DNA from: Mucilaginibacter_A sp964244955
Lineage (GTDB): Bacteria > Bacteroidota > Bacteroidia > Sphingobacteriales > Sphingobacteriaceae
NCBI GenBank assembly: GCA_964244955.1
Contig: CAXTKQ010000103.1
Coordinates: 1-14,474, forward strand
Direction: 5' to 3'
Length of the DNA: 14,474 nt
Below the pieces are notes generated by a model. That model did not search any database. It had not been told where the DNA came from and worked only from the letters and a program-made list of their open reading frames with translations. The translations under genes and the position numbers were made by a program. This document shows positions 14,390 through 14,474 of this stretch, piece after piece; the first letter of the stretch is position 1; every line of letters starts with the position of its first letter.

Positions 14390-14474
14390 AGAAGATATTT
14401 AAATAAAAATTTGAACGAGCCGTGCCTTTTTGTTAAAACTTTTTAAGCAAAGGCTAAACAATTTCAAACAATTG

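Larger units (their letters stand above)
14125..14474. other. AT-rich region upstream of susC
   Basis: About 350 bases with no ORF of note. They must hold the susC promoter and leader, but no exact -33 TTTG / -7 TAnnTTTG pair is visible; TACTTTG on the minus strand at 14149-14155 is one base short of the -7 consensus. Two exact dispersed core motifs face outward from each other here (14296-14307 minus, 14378-14389 plus), and a one-mismatch B form lies at 14226-14237. Confidence 0.55.

Noticed and set aside
14424..14455. GCCTTT/AAAGGC inverted repeat near the right edge
   Set aside because: Six pairs around a long loop; expected by chance in such sequence.

Overview
The window looks like chromosomal DNA of a Bacteroidota bacterium, most likely a Sphingobacteriaceae relative (Mucilaginibacter or Pedobacter type). 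This rests on a SusC/SusD outer-membrane pair, lipoprotein signals ending in S-C, AT-rich spacers, and a MoxR-DUF58-DUF4350-DUF4129-SpoIIM cluster of the kind found in that family. It is draft sequence: a run of ten Ns (4503-4512) lies inside a gene.

Layout. 1-386 has no clear gene; it holds a perfect 12-bp hairpin terminator (46-75), an AT-rich dyad (145-176) and one possible 31-codon ORF. From 6619 down to 387 runs a tightly packed minus-strand cluster: a DUF2752 protein, a SpoIIM-family membrane protein, a multi-pass membrane protein, a DUF4129 protein (crossing the N gap), a DUF4350 protein, a MoxR ATPase and a DUF58 protein. Genes overlap or lie within a few bases, so they are probably co-transcribed. 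MoxR ATPases with DUF58 partners are thought to act as a chaperone-like pair on membrane or envelope substrates; the membrane proteins are presumably its partners. The cluster is damaged twice: DUF58 has a frameshift that also lacks about nine conserved residues, and the SpoIIM gene has lost its 5' end, with recognisable coding sequence reading back into the DUF2752 gene. On the plus strand, sdaA (L-serine dehydratase) is transcribed divergently. A secreted SGNH hydrolase lipoprotein follows on the minus strand, and then a susC-susD pair (14124-9223, minus) with a strong terminator at 9161-9197 and a 350-base AT-rich upstream region.

The most striking signal is not a gene. A 12-bp core, TAAAAGAAGYAT (10 exact copies) or its sister TAAAAACAGYAT (5 exact copies), occurs 15 times on both strands, inside genes in several reading frames and between genes, about once per kilobase. 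Random expectation for each exact form is about 0.01 copy. The wider consensus is GRTAAAARMAGYATY. This is the pattern of a genome-wide DNA signal such as a DNA-uptake sequence, a Chi-like site or a chromosome-organising site. It is absent in exact form from the 5.1 kb holding susCD, and one inverted pair forms a hairpin next to the susCD terminator. I do not know of a described motif of this sequence in Bacteroidota, but I could not search.
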